64,000 nt of DNA from Acanthococcus lagerstroemiae (taxonomy: Eukaryota; Arthropoda; Insecta; Hemiptera; Eriococcidae): the NCBI GenBank assembly GCA_031841125.1, contig CM063110.1:25291626-25355625 (forward strand), in the 5' to 3' direction. Positions 1-10,850 of the stretch are shown here, piece after piece; position 1 is the first letter of the stretch; the number at the start of each line of letters is the position of its first letter. The notes under the pieces were generated by a model. The model searched no databases and had not been told where the DNA came from. It was given only the letters and a program-made list of their open reading frames with translations. Position numbers and translations under genes: made by a program.

Positions 1-1341
1 ACGTTTCTTCCGCAAGAAAAATACGATCAGATCGACGAAAAGTGATATTCTGTGGTGCCAAAATTTTAATTCTTCCCTTTTCGAGATTGTTATCGTGCAG
101 CTACTTGTTCAGAAGCGCCCATTTCTTGTGTTTTCTTCCTGTTAGAAAATTCAGTCTACAGCGACTTCGTCCGATGTGTAGGGAAAGCTAAAGTAGTTAA
201 TCTTGTTCTCGGGTCGAGCATTTCGGCGAGTCGTAGAAAACAAAAAGAAAACGTTAATTCTCACACCAGCTCACGGAATATTATTTATGAGGAATCACGC
301 CGTAAACTGTAATATGGAAGTCCGACAAATGAATTAATTAATTGCGGCAAAAATACGAATTTTTTCACCGGATCGACGTGGGTAAACGACTAATTACGGC
401 GAGAGGATTTCGCGGTCGACGCCGCGCCGGTCGCCGGATCTGGAAGGACCGGTGATCGGAGTGCGCCTTGCGGTGGTACATGACGAATTAGATCGAAAGA
501 GCAAAGAAGAGCAAAGAGGAATGAGGCTCGTGTACGAAAAACTTGAACTGGTCAGCTATATAGTGGCGAGATGGTGTACAGATGGTAGTCTCGAAAATGA
601 GTGAACCGATCGAGCCGCAGGCGTTTTAATATTACTCATTTTTTCGAAACCTTTTGACACATTTTAATTTTTCTTATAACTTTACCGTAAACGCGGCCAA
701 ATTTAACGAATAATAATTTTTTGACTTCGGCAAGGTACACACTCCCTTGTTTTCACGGTACGTTATTTCCAAACTGTATGCTCGAGTGATTAGTGGTAGA
801 CCTTGTGGTCACGAAAGCTTTAAAAGGAAATAATCTCATGTGACGGCCCGTTATCGTCGCTGCCAGGTACTAAAATGAAAATGGGGCTTACGTATTTGTC
901 CAGTAAAAATAGATAATAAGAATTAAATGGTAATGCTATGTATAAATTATTTTCGCTTCGCCGAGAGTCGAGTAATGTCTTCGACTCACTTGAGACGTCA
1001 TGAAATCAGTGACAGAAGTGGATAGGGAAACAGGAAAACAGACGCGCAGGATAGGGGAATGCAAATCAGAGCTCTGGATTTGGAAGCAAAAAGCTGCTGT
1101 GTCTACACTACTTGATCAGTAGTCCTGATGTAATTGTTCTTGAATCTTTTCGCCCAATCTGGAGCCAAGTTTTGTCGAATACTTACACAGAATTCATGAT
1201 TGAGTGAAATCCTTGATGAATAGCTTCAGCCTCCGGCCATGGCCAGTTGGACTACTGCCGGAACGCGGCACCATTGGCGAAGTCATGTTTTTCAGGGACT
1301 ACCATTACAGGGATTTATGCTTCCATCCTTTCATGATGCTG
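1..1341. other. No gene seen; unique-looking DNA
   Basis: I see no coding pattern, tandem array or terminal repeat here. A locally GC-rich patch (about 400-480) follows an AATTAATTAATT run near 332-345. The mix resembles unique intergenic or intronic DNA rather than transposon sequence, but nothing supports a specific function. Confidence 0.4.
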
Positions 1342-1560
1342 TTTTTTTTTTTTTCTAATTTGCTCCCAACCCGAGCCCTGGAATCCGCCCTTTCGAGTAT
1401 TACTTCAGAGACGTCGGAGAAGCTGTTAGGGCTGTCTTAGCCCTCTTCCTTTCTGGCCGAAAAACCGACTTAGGTCGAAATCTGGCCAGTTGCTACGTGG
1501 GCTCGACCCCGGGACCTCCGGATCCTGAGACCAACGCGCTATCCACTCGGCTGGAAAAAG
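1342..1560 (-). mobile_element. tRNA-derived SINE with A-tail
   Basis: Read on the minus strand, the first 55 bases look like the 5' part of a tRNA. An A-box-like CAGCCGAGTGGA is followed about 35 bases later by a B-box-like GGGTCGAGCCC, which differs by one base from the GGTTCGANNCC consensus. A body of about 140 bp follows, containing CGACCTAAGTCGG, and it ends in an A-rich tail, seen as a poly-T run at about 1342-1354 on the plus strand. A tRNA-like head with pol III boxes, an unrelated body and an A-tail is the standard SINE structure. The tRNA of origin is unclear; the anticodon loop could read CAG, but the stem has a mismatch. No clear target-site duplication was found, so the copy is probably old. 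The LINE partner is unknown. A small reading frame across it on the other strand is meaningless. Confidence 0.75.
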
Positions 1561-2100
1561 TTGATCGCATGCTTCATTTACAGGATATTCTAGTCGAGTA
1601 TACTAAGCCCAGTAGGGGATGATGGTACTCGGTAAGAGGAACAAAAACCGTTTTGTGTATGGGCAATAGCAAATTTATCATTGTGCTAAAAAGTGTTCAA
1701 CTACAAAATGACAAAATTCAGGGAAAGTGGAAAACAAATAAGATGGGGATAAAATTAGTTTCACCAAAAGAAAAAGAAAAAAAAATTAGTACACAACGGC
1801 AAATCAGGTAAATCCAGCCTTGCTGTACTCAATATTACAGGGCTACGAGTCTCCACTGTTTGAAAAATAAGCGAATTTTCAGTACGAGTTTGATTACTAA
1901 ATTAAAAATTTAATTCAGCATTTCTTTTTTTTTCGAAGATAACGAATCAGTAGAATATTCGAAAGTATCAGAGATTTACTTAATTTATTGAAATTCCTAC
2001 ATTTGATACTGGCTACACCAGTTTCAGAATTCCCATCATAAAATTTTAATATAATTTTTGCAGTGCACAACTTGGAATTTTCTGTTTTTGTTGCCCCTTT
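1561..2100. other. No gene seen
   Basis: AT-rich sequence with an A-rich run near 1765-1790 and no recognisable coding or repeat structure. Confidence 0.4.
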
Positions 2101-2129
2101 AATTTCCGAATTATTGCCGTTTAATTTTT

Positions 2130-2432
2130 AGCACTGTCCCGCTTCTGCGATGACCGATGGACGTACAAAACTACATTTTGGCAACCTTGAAGTGAAAAAA
2201 GAAGGAAGGGCAGGCAACCCACTAGGTGGAAAGACGATATCAACAACTCCTTAGAAAATGAAAATTTCCAAACTGCCAAAGACGGGCAAGAATGGGAGCG
2301 CTTGCGAGACACCTTTACTCTTTACGGGTCTGGGAGTTAGGTGGACCCCGCTTTGAGGGCCATAGCAATAATAAGTTAGAACTGGCAATAAAATGTATTT
2401 CCCAATAAAGGTGCTTTGAACTTTGAATTTTT
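2130..2432 (+). mobile_element. LINE 3' end, RTE-like, C-terminal fragment
   Basis: One plus-strand frame reads, with a single internal stop near 2190, FCDDRWTY, then KGRQPTRWKDDI, then AKDGQEWERLRDTFT, and stops near 2340. A DRWT element, a GRPPTRWxDDI element and an AQDRxxWxxL element in this order are typical of the last 60 to 70 residues of RTE-like LINE polyproteins, after the reverse transcriptase and thumb. About 90 bp of 3' UTR follow. They end in AATAAA-containing sequence and a GAACTTTGAATTTTT tail, which resembles the short-repeat tails of insect LINEs. Everything upstream (endonuclease and RT) is missing, as expected of a 5'-truncated insertion. The in-frame stop makes it a dead copy. 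The clade is inferred from motif style only. Confidence 0.75.
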
Positions 2433-3944
2433 AGCGCACTAGTTTCTGCTGCCATTCAGAAAAGTCGCGAGGAAGTTATCGGTGATAAAATTAATTTCCA
2501 AAATTTGGATATGAAATTTTACAAAACTTTGAAATACGTATTGTTAAGCCAACTGTCGTGTTTTGTGAAAAGTCGCAATAAGTTCCGGCTATTAGCCCCT
2601 CCTATTGCCTGACTCAAAAATTAAAGGAAAGTTGTGCACTTCAATAATTTTATCAAATTTTACTATCAGAATTTCATAATTAGTTAAGCCCATTCAATGT
2701 CGGAGGTGGACAATAATTATACTGTCAGGTAAATTTATTTTACCTCTTAAATGTACGCTCCAAGATTCTGAATGAAAATGATATCAAACTTGTAGTGAAA
2801 GTTCGTTATTTTTAAACTCTGAAGGACCGAATTAGAGTGGGCCGCAACGACAACAGCGAGTCTTTGAATTAATATTTTCATGGAGACAGAAAATGAAATA
2901 GTATTATTTCTGAGAGTTGGGCTTGCTGCTCCCAATAAGTAGTACGTAGTACGTACACAGGTTAGTAGTATGGACGTTCTTCACCTGACAGGGGGAGAAG
3001 TAGTTAGTAACGAACTGAATTTTCCGGGGGAAGCTTTGGAAGATTTTGGAGGAGCTTAAACTCTTGTGTAGCTTCGTCTCTGGTGGAAAGTTCTATGTGT
3101 TAAAAACTTGGCCTCTCAAGCTTTCTCAATAATTGGAAAATAACTAACCATACACACACACAACTTCACCACTTTATGCCTTTAAAGTTTGTGTTTTCAA
3201 AATCTTAGACCCCTGTGCAGTGCATCGTGTCTATCCGATGGAACTGTGGATTAGAATAATTGTTATTATTTGTCCAAAACGAGATGAATGATCCGAAACT
3301 TATAATTTGTTTGTAGGTGATACTTTGTTAGGGGGTGATGTACTATCGTGCTCCCTTGACTATTTATCAGCGTGTGGCACTTGAATTTATTCGAGAAATC
3401 AGCATTATCTACATCGATCATTAATTGTTTGTTTTCTTTTAATTTGTTACAGGTAAGCATTATGGAGTACATTCATAGTTATCAAAGATGTTTTGCTGAT
3501 TTGTGTTATATTGATGTGCAGAATATTGTCCCTCAGAGTAAGTCTTACTTTATGTACTGAAATCGATGAATTATTTTAAGCGATACAAACAGCCGAATTT
3601 GAACTCAGCTTTAATGCCATAATGGAATGTAGAAAGTTTTTTTGAAAAGATATGGTTTTCATGCGGTATCCACTGAGAGAAGAATGCATTTAGAATGTGG
3701 TTGCAATATTATGTTGTCATTGTAGTTCATTGTTACTCAGCTCTAAAAAAAAAAAAAAAAATTCAAGTTACTGGAAGTTCTAGTATATCTCTGACATTCA
3801 AAAATTCAAGTACTTAATTACTTTTGAATTGCAAATTAGTGTAATGTTTGCTGGGTCTGATGTACCTAGTTACTATTTAATTGCAAATTGGAGTTTGTTT
3901 GTTGGGTGTTTGATAAAAATTGATGTACTAAATTTATTAAAATC
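2433..3944. other. No gene seen
   Basis: AT-rich DNA with a short (AC)n run near 3151-3163 and a 17-base poly-A near 3746. Short open frames near 2750-2930 and 3270-3560 overlap each other on opposite strands and show no known motif. Confidence 0.4.
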
Positions 3945-4400
3945 TAACAGTAATTTTGATTAAAGTTACAGTAATTTTTAACAGAATTACAGTAGTTTCT
4001 GACAAAATTATAGTAGTTTTTGGCAAAAATTACAGTAATTCATGAAATTACAGTAGTTTTTGACAAAATTAGAGTAGTTAATGAAATTACAGTAGTTTCT
4101 ACCAAAATTACAGTTGTTTTTGATGAAAATTACAGCAGTCCTTCACAAAATTTACAATAGTTTTCAACAAAATCACAGCACTTTTTACCAAAATTATAGT
4201 AGCTGTCATCAAAATTACAGTAATTGTTAACGAACTTACAGTAATTTACAATCTAATTAACCGAATTTTTATAGAATTATGGTCATTCTTGGTAAAACTA
4301 CAGTCAGTTTTAATAGACGCTAATTTTTAATAATACCTATAACAACCTCAGTTTTACCAGAATCTAGTAAAATTGCCATAATTTTTTGTTGATAAGTACA
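3945..4400. repeat. Degenerate ATTACAGTAG-type tandem array
   Basis: From about 3946 to 4250 the phrase AAAATTACAGTAGTTTTTGAC recurs about 12 to 14 times with substitutions and small indels, at a spacing of roughly 20 to 28 bases. The next 140 bases contain an inverted pair: TATGGTCATTCTTGGTAAAAC near 4275-4300 faces the complement of GATTCTGGTAAAACTGAGG near 4345-4365. The array is too degenerate to be a recent microsatellite expansion. Its mix of a short motif and an inverted flank resembles, in style, the other degenerate foldback arrays at 27.5 and 56 kb. Confidence 0.7.
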
Positions 4401-7289
4401 TAAATTGCGGAATATTAGAGACTTACTATATTTTTGGTAATAGAGTCCGCAATTTTAAATTGTTCAGGAAGAACAAAAACGCAGTTTATACCTATATTTC
4501 GATTTTCATTCTGTTCTTTGACAAAACCTGACCTCAACCTTACTGGGTACGAACTCAAAATTCAATTTTAAAAATTACAATATTCGTAAAAATATAAGCT
4601 GAAGAATACTTCCAAAACTGGATTTGTATTTTGCAGCTGGAATGTAAATAATGAATGGATTCACCTACTGCGTTTTGGAAATTAACTTTTTGAGCTGACA
4701 TGATATGAAGGAGAATAATTTCTTTGTAATTTGAGGAAGACGTACTGATAAGTTGAAGGTGAGGTTCCATAACTTGATTCCAAAAAGGAAAAAAAATGCA
4801 TTGTTTTTTTTTAAATGACTTCTTTATTAGCAAATATTGTTGTAACATGAAGAAAATTATATTTTTGTAACTCGACAAAGGGACATTAATAAGTTGGAGA
4901 TTTTATCGCACAATTCTGAAAAGAATAGAAAAAGGAGAGATTTGATTGCGTTCTAAAGAGCTACTCTCAGTCCTTAGAAAGGAAAAATGAACGCGTTCAG
5001 GATTTGGTTGCCCGTTGCGATCATCGCAGTTTATCGTCATTTTGCTCTCTACTACTGTCTTCCCAACTTTGGCAACACTGCTAACTTTTCGATTAAGTTT
5101 CCCTAAAGCTCGCTTTTTTGCCCGCTTTTAGTCATGTGCCGTTGTCGACGCGGATATGTCGTTTCGTTAACTCAGTGGGAGCTAAATCGCTGTACAATTT
5201 CGTTCTATTTAAAATTCGTTTTTGATACTGGCTGATACGATACTTAGATTCGATATCTAAATTTGCAAATGACGAAGAGATATAGTGGATGTATAAATAC
5301 GTGCCCGGAAATGGTAGACTGCTCGGATTCGTTCTCATAGAAATAAAAAAGTTGAATTTATGACATCAATCACAATCGCGTTGATCTACATGTTTGAAAT
5401 TCGTTTGAAAGGATTGTTTTCCCCCTTGAGATAATAGTTTTTAAATATTTTTAAAAGGATTATGTGAAAATAACAGACCTGTAATTTGCGAGATCGGAAT
5501 CAGTTAGCACTCGAGGCGATTTGAAAACAACAGTCAACGCGAAATAGACACATCCGCGAATCCGTGAGTTCTTTTTATCCATTCTTTATTTTCTCGGCTC
5601 CAATGCATTCGCATTTTTTTTTCTTTTAATAATTCGCGTCGTTTTTTTTCTTCTTAGTTTCTGATAACGACTCGTATGTTGCATTATTTTTCAACGTCTT
5701 AAATGTTATCGGATCGTGGGTTTAGATTCAGTAATTAGCATTTGCGGTTTCCGAATAAAAAGGCTTGAAATAGACACGTAATAATTATTGGGCTAGTTCT
5801 TGAATAGCGGGCTTGGAGGCAGAAAGAAAATATGCAGGTTTTGGTGGCGAGCTGTCCATGTGTTCGAAAGTAATCGTTGACCTGTTTCAACGTGCATGCT
5901 GTGAATGTAGTAAGTATACCTGCAGAATGCTCAGAAATTGAATTGTTCTAAATAGAGAAACCATATCAGCAGGCAAAACCGAGCCGTTTCGGCATGGGGA
6001 AATGGAAATGCTGAAATATCGACTCGTTTTAAAAAATTTCCGTGCAAGCAAAGTAAAAAGGAAGAATCTTAGCCATTTTCACAGCTTATCAAGTGTCGAC
6101 TGACGTTGAAAATGCGGAGTCAGTAATAGAAAATTTTTTATCAAAGGAAAAAAAAAAGAGAGAGAATCGATGAATGAATGATTTTATTGATCTGCTGACT
6201 ACTTGTTCCAAATTCCGACCAAATGGTCAAATTTGCCGAAAAATTCCAACTGTAAAGATTCGCGAAGGGTGTCACACTCTCCTTCCCGGTCCACCGAATA
6301 TCAACTACTGTTTTTGAGTATGAAAGAAACTCAGTGATATTTCGAAATAAACTCAGGACTTTGAGGATATATTTCGACGTCTTCGACGGATGTTCGTTCG
6401 CTGGTATTTTGAATCTATAATGCGTGAAATACACGATGCTTAGGGCCATAGTGATGGGGAGGAAGATGTACACTCCTACATGGTGTTTGAGAAACCAGTA
6501 CTTGACAAATTCTACAGACAGTCAACAAAAATGAAAAGTGAGGTTGAAGGTTCCAACTATATAGAAATTTCGAGTTTTTTTAATCGAATTCCTCTTTTTG
6601 TCTACATCTCCCTCCTTCCTGAAAAAACAAACTTGCTAGCTACGTAGCCTCTGACGATGCTTTTGCTGGTTTTGTAATAATAACCATTAATGCTTTACCA
6701 CTGATGGACTTAAGAGAAAAAGCCAGCCAGTGAACGTCTTGAACAGCTAATGATTAAGGTTGAGAAAAAGTCGGACTGTTCAGATTGAGCCGACCAAAAA
6801 TAGTCGGGCGGTTTTCTGGGGCCGATATGCAATAGAAGGTCCCATAATTCTGACAGAGCTCTTCAAAGGAAGGCCAACCGGTGTAGCGTGTGTCCCATTA
6901 TGTGTAAAAAAAGGTCAGTCGCTATTTATCCGGCTCCGTACGGATATAGGCATTTTTTCTGACTTTCTTGTACTCGAAAGCCTAAAGGAGCTTATTTGGA
7001 TAAAAACCCTATCAGTAAATATTCTTTTTCTTGTACTTGGTTAAATCCACCTGGATACTAGTCGGAGAAGCTAATGGCCCAGGACTCCGCCACTGTGGGT
7101 TTTCCAGAAAATAGTGCTAAATTGTTCAAAGATGTTCTAAGATCGTACGTATGATATTCGGATTTGCCTCTTCCCTCACTCTGCCTGTTCGATTATATTC
7201 TTCCTCTTCCTCTCGAAAATCTCAGTTACGTTATCTGGATTTCACCGAAAAAATTCTCGTTGAGCTATTGTAAGGTGTGCTAATATTTT
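4401..7289. other. No gene seen
   Basis: Low-complexity AT-rich DNA. The longest open frames (107 codons near 4555-4878 and 110 codons near 6141-6473, both minus; 94 codons at 6760-7044, plus) have no signal, domain or repeat that I recognise. They are most simply chance frames. Confidence 0.35.
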
Positions 7290-7870
7290 GCCTCATTTAG
7301 TTTTGCCCAGCCCCACCCCTTCTGAGGTACGGCTACCTCGCCAATTCGATTTTTTAAAACTCTTTTGGTTGGACTGAATTGTTAGCTGCGCTGACATCGT
7401 ACCATGATTAGTTTTGCCACCCATGCCTGCTATAGATCCTGGCCCCACCGTTTGCATTTTCCGAGAAAAATAGTTTCGCCGGGTTCGATTTCGCTCCTCC
7501 CACCCTTTTTGAGATACTTACACCTTCTTTCTTTCGCACTCTCCACATTAAAAATCCTGAGTGTGGTTCTTTGGATTTAGTATTCAGACATGATGCTATT
7601 AGTTTGGTCTGACTTATTCAGTTATATCAGATCTGGTTTTGACCCTTTCTCCCGTTTTTGAGGTTAGTTGAATGTAACTGCCTCGACAATACAGTCGTTG
7701 GCCTCCTTTTACGTTTATAAATTCAGAAATTCGTCCTCATTTTTTCTGGTTACGTATCTCGCTCCCACCTTCCCCCTTAAGATGAGTAATTCAACCTTCA
7801 GTTTTTTCGAGAATTTAAAATTGTGGAAGATTGTTGGAGATGAGGTATTGGTACCTCGGAAGGGGTGGAA
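7290..7870 (+). repeat. Old degenerate tandem array, unit about 130-180 bp
   Basis: A pyrimidine-rich phrase of the form GCTCCYACCCTTTTTGAG recurs at about 7308, 7493, 7645 and 7766. Each time it is followed by a loosely similar AT-rich segment (TTCGATTTTT, TCGCACTCTCC, CGAGAATTTAAAA). Spacing is uneven, so I read it as several diverged copies of one unit. Identity between copies is low by eye and a dot plot would be needed to set unit length. No coding function is suggested. Confidence 0.45.
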
Positions 7871-8301
7871 TTGGAGACAAAACTGAATACTGCATGGTCT
7901 TAGCAGAACATCGAGCTATTCAGAACAAACAACTTTTTAAGACATACAAAAGGCTGGGTTTTTGTTGGAGGATATTGGCAGAGTTTAGCAAAAGTGGATA
8001 TGGCCCAATTTCAGAACAATTACGTACATGAATAGCTCAGTCCAAACAAATTTTTCTCGAAAATGTGGAATGGTGGGGTTGTAGCTAAGTCATTGATGAT
8101 GGGATGACACATGAAAACACTTTAACAAAAACACTCTCCATTCAAAATGAAATTGGTGCTAACTTTAAGAGCTGTAACTCATCTTTCACTTACGTCTCAA
8201 TACCAACTATGAATTCATAATCTCACGGAGCGATGGCGTGCTTCTGTGTGACGTTTTGTGGCAAATATTTCTGTATTTTGAGTTGTGAACTAGTAATCAC
8301 A

Positions 8302-8718
8302 TTCGGGGCAGACTAACTAGGGGGCAGGAGGTAGAATGCCTCGAGTGACCTGCTGGGTTGACCATTTTCAACTTGAAAAATTCATACTCCCACTCACCTC
8401 CACCAGTAACAGTATTCGTGGATGGCTTACCATAAATGCAGTTGCCTGGGTAGAATGAAACACGCCCCTGTTCTGTTTCTCTGTTGGATCTGGTCTGAAC
8501 CTGATCGTAGCTAATCATTGATGAGGTAATGAGAAACAACACCTCCGTATTCAGAGGGGTAGCAGAGTAGCTCGTGTAACTCCCTCCCCCGGAAACGACC
8601 ATAAAAATGATGTTTTTCGTGTACATTTTGTTTAAATCTAAAAATACCCCTCCCTCCTCTAAGCTTGCAATCGGGTTATTTCAGTTTTCCAAATTTCATA
8701 TATATGTCTGCCCCGAAA
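8302..8718. repeat. Possible TIR element bounded by TTCGGGGCAGAC
   Basis: TTCGGGGCAGAC at about 8302-8313 is matched by its exact complement GTCTGCCCCGAA at about 8707-8718, giving a 12-bp inverted pair around 417 bp. The interior holds a 109-codon minus-strand frame with no recognised domain. No target duplication was seen, so this may be a short DNA transposon or a chance pair inside another repeat. Confidence 0.35.
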
Positions 8719-10559
8719 ACAAATCCTAGGTATGCCCCTGAGATTAAGTATTCAATTGTGTGATGTTTAGTTTCTGTTCTAAGAAGGCATGCATAAGATA
8801 TTTTGTCTATTTTCTCTGTACAACGTGTATACTGAATTAATTGCTTCAGCGATACGTAATACTGAATTATAATATAAAACACAATGAAACCTTCATCGTC
8901 AGTCTTAAATATCCAGTTTCTTTCCGATGAATCTAAGAGCTAACGTAGTGCAATCAATTACGTTTTTTATATTTGGTACTACTATTCACGAATTTGTATA
9001 GCTGGAATTCTTCTTAATTGTTATAAACAAGCGTTTCATTTCCCGCTTTTGAGACCTCATGGAAACAGTAATTCTTCGCTGTCGAGAAATTCGCCGATTA
9101 TATTTTTCGTGATCTCAAAATGTTTCGTGTTTTTCTGCCTACACCTCTCCTTCCTGACTTGAAAAACTCCTTGTGTAGATTCGAAATTCATTATAGTTAT
9201 TCATTTGTACGAAAAATTACAAACTAAATCCTCGTGTGAACTGACCAACTTTATGACGTTTTGGCATTGCCTACTACCGAACTCGAATAAAATGTTCGTT
9301 TCTTGAAATCTGAAATGAAAAAGAAAAATACTACAGGTATTATACAGTTGGAAATATAACTTTAATAATAATATCCTTCTTAGGAGCACGTACTTAACTG
9401 CCTTTACATCATGGTCGACTAATTTTTCTCTCTTTAAGGATTAAGAATTATCATATTCACGCGATGCTAACGAAAACGTCTGTTTATTTTGTTTAATAAA
9501 TATCTGCTATTTCATTCGCCACTCTCCAAGTGTTATAATGGGCGGAATGTGTAAATTGTTAGTTACTTCAACTATAGTAGAGGCGTATTGCCGATTTCAT
9601 GAGTATTACTGAATTGTAAATTTTGGCTATGGTGCGCCTGAAACCGCCCCGCGGCTGTAGATGGTTTTATTTTAGAAAGTTGTTCCCGTATCGATGTGTT
9701 TTATTTCTAACCGGTGATGATTTATGGATGCGAGATACTGCTCGAATGCAGCAGGTGAGAAGTGGAATACATAAAATCGAGTATTGAAAATTGAAATAGA
9801 CGTAAGCGCATAAGTTGAGTGTTTAAAATATGTATACATGATTTGCAGGTATTGAAACATACCGACTCAGTCGCTCTCGAAGAGAAAAATTCTGTATTAA
9901 CTTCAGATGAATACAAATCTGCATAACTTCAGCCACATTTCAGGTCTTTCATTTCATGTTTTCGGTATATTTGGGCTCAAATTTAGATATCTTGCGTTAG
10001 TGTATAGTTTTAGTACCTAAGGAGTTGAACTTCTTTTTTATAATGTCATCCAATAGATGTGTGAAACTTGAATTACAGCCTAGGTTACCTATATTATATT
10101 TATATGTTTATACCGGAGGCCTCATGAGGGTATTCAGAGAGCCAGTTCTTAAAATGCCAATTGTTCTAGAACGTTCAACTTTTATGTCATCATCAGTTAT
10201 CTTACTACTAAGATTATTCTATACAGAGCGTGGCTTCTAATATAAGTTCAAGTAATGCCGTATGTTAAGCTGTGATTGTCTGTTTTCCTAATGGCCGTTT
10301 GATCTCTAGTGCTTGTTCAGTGTCTTTCTATTGTAGTTTAGTGGGTATGTCTATTTTTATTGTTACTTGAATTGTGTTTATGGTTTCTAAAGGCTTTTGA
10401 GCGATTGTTAGTAAGAAGAGAAATTGACTCTTCAGTTGTCATTGTGTTCGAGTTGTTCTTTTGTCATGTTTTAAATCGTTACTTATTTCCATTTATGATT
10501 GTAGTCTTGTCTTTTCGTTTTGCTTTTATATTTTATAGAGCATAATTGCACAGTTGACC
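8719..10559. other. No gene seen
   Basis: AT-rich DNA without repeats or recognisable coding. Overlapping short frames occur on both strands around 9670-9920 and 10025-10545; none shows a known motif. Confidence 0.35.
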
Positions 10560-10850
10560 CCTCTCCACTAGACAACACAAACAGAAACCAACAGCCAATA
10601 GAAACAGAAAAACGCACCTAGTAAACCACAACAGAAGGACATTGGACGAGCCCTATAGACCAAACGATCAATAGGAACACAATTATGACTTGCCATACCA
10701 TACTGTATTATTTAAGCTTACTTATATGATAATACTTCTGTAAGAACATATTATAGTTGTAAAACACCTGATGATGGCATAACAGCCGGAAACGTTCTGT
10801 GTAATTATTAACTTGAACTTCGCTGACATCTCACAGCAAAATGTAGTCAG
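10560..10850 (+). mobile_element. Penelope-like element remnant with hammerhead-type core
   Basis: At 10768-10774 the sequence is CTGATGA, followed by a TGGC/GCCG stem around an ATAACA loop, then GAAAC at 10789-10793. CUGAUGA, stem II and GAAA in this order form the conserved core of a hammerhead ribozyme, and Penelope-like retroelements are known to carry such motifs in their terminal regions. The remaining parts are weak. Stem III can be drawn as only AC/GU closing a 7-base loop, and the flanks do not form a good stem I, so a working ribozyme is unlikely. A CA-rich stretch precedes it (10565-10690). No intact reverse transcriptase or GIY-YIG endonuclease could be read upstream. Confidence 0.45.

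Noticed and set aside
1485..1560. Functional tRNA gene on the minus strand
   Set aside because: The anticodon stem has mismatches, there is no matching acceptor stem, and an unrelated body with A-tail follows. A SINE head explains it.
10768..10800. Active hammerhead ribozyme
   Set aside because: Helix I cannot be formed from the flanks and helix III would have only two base pairs. Retained only as a decayed motif.
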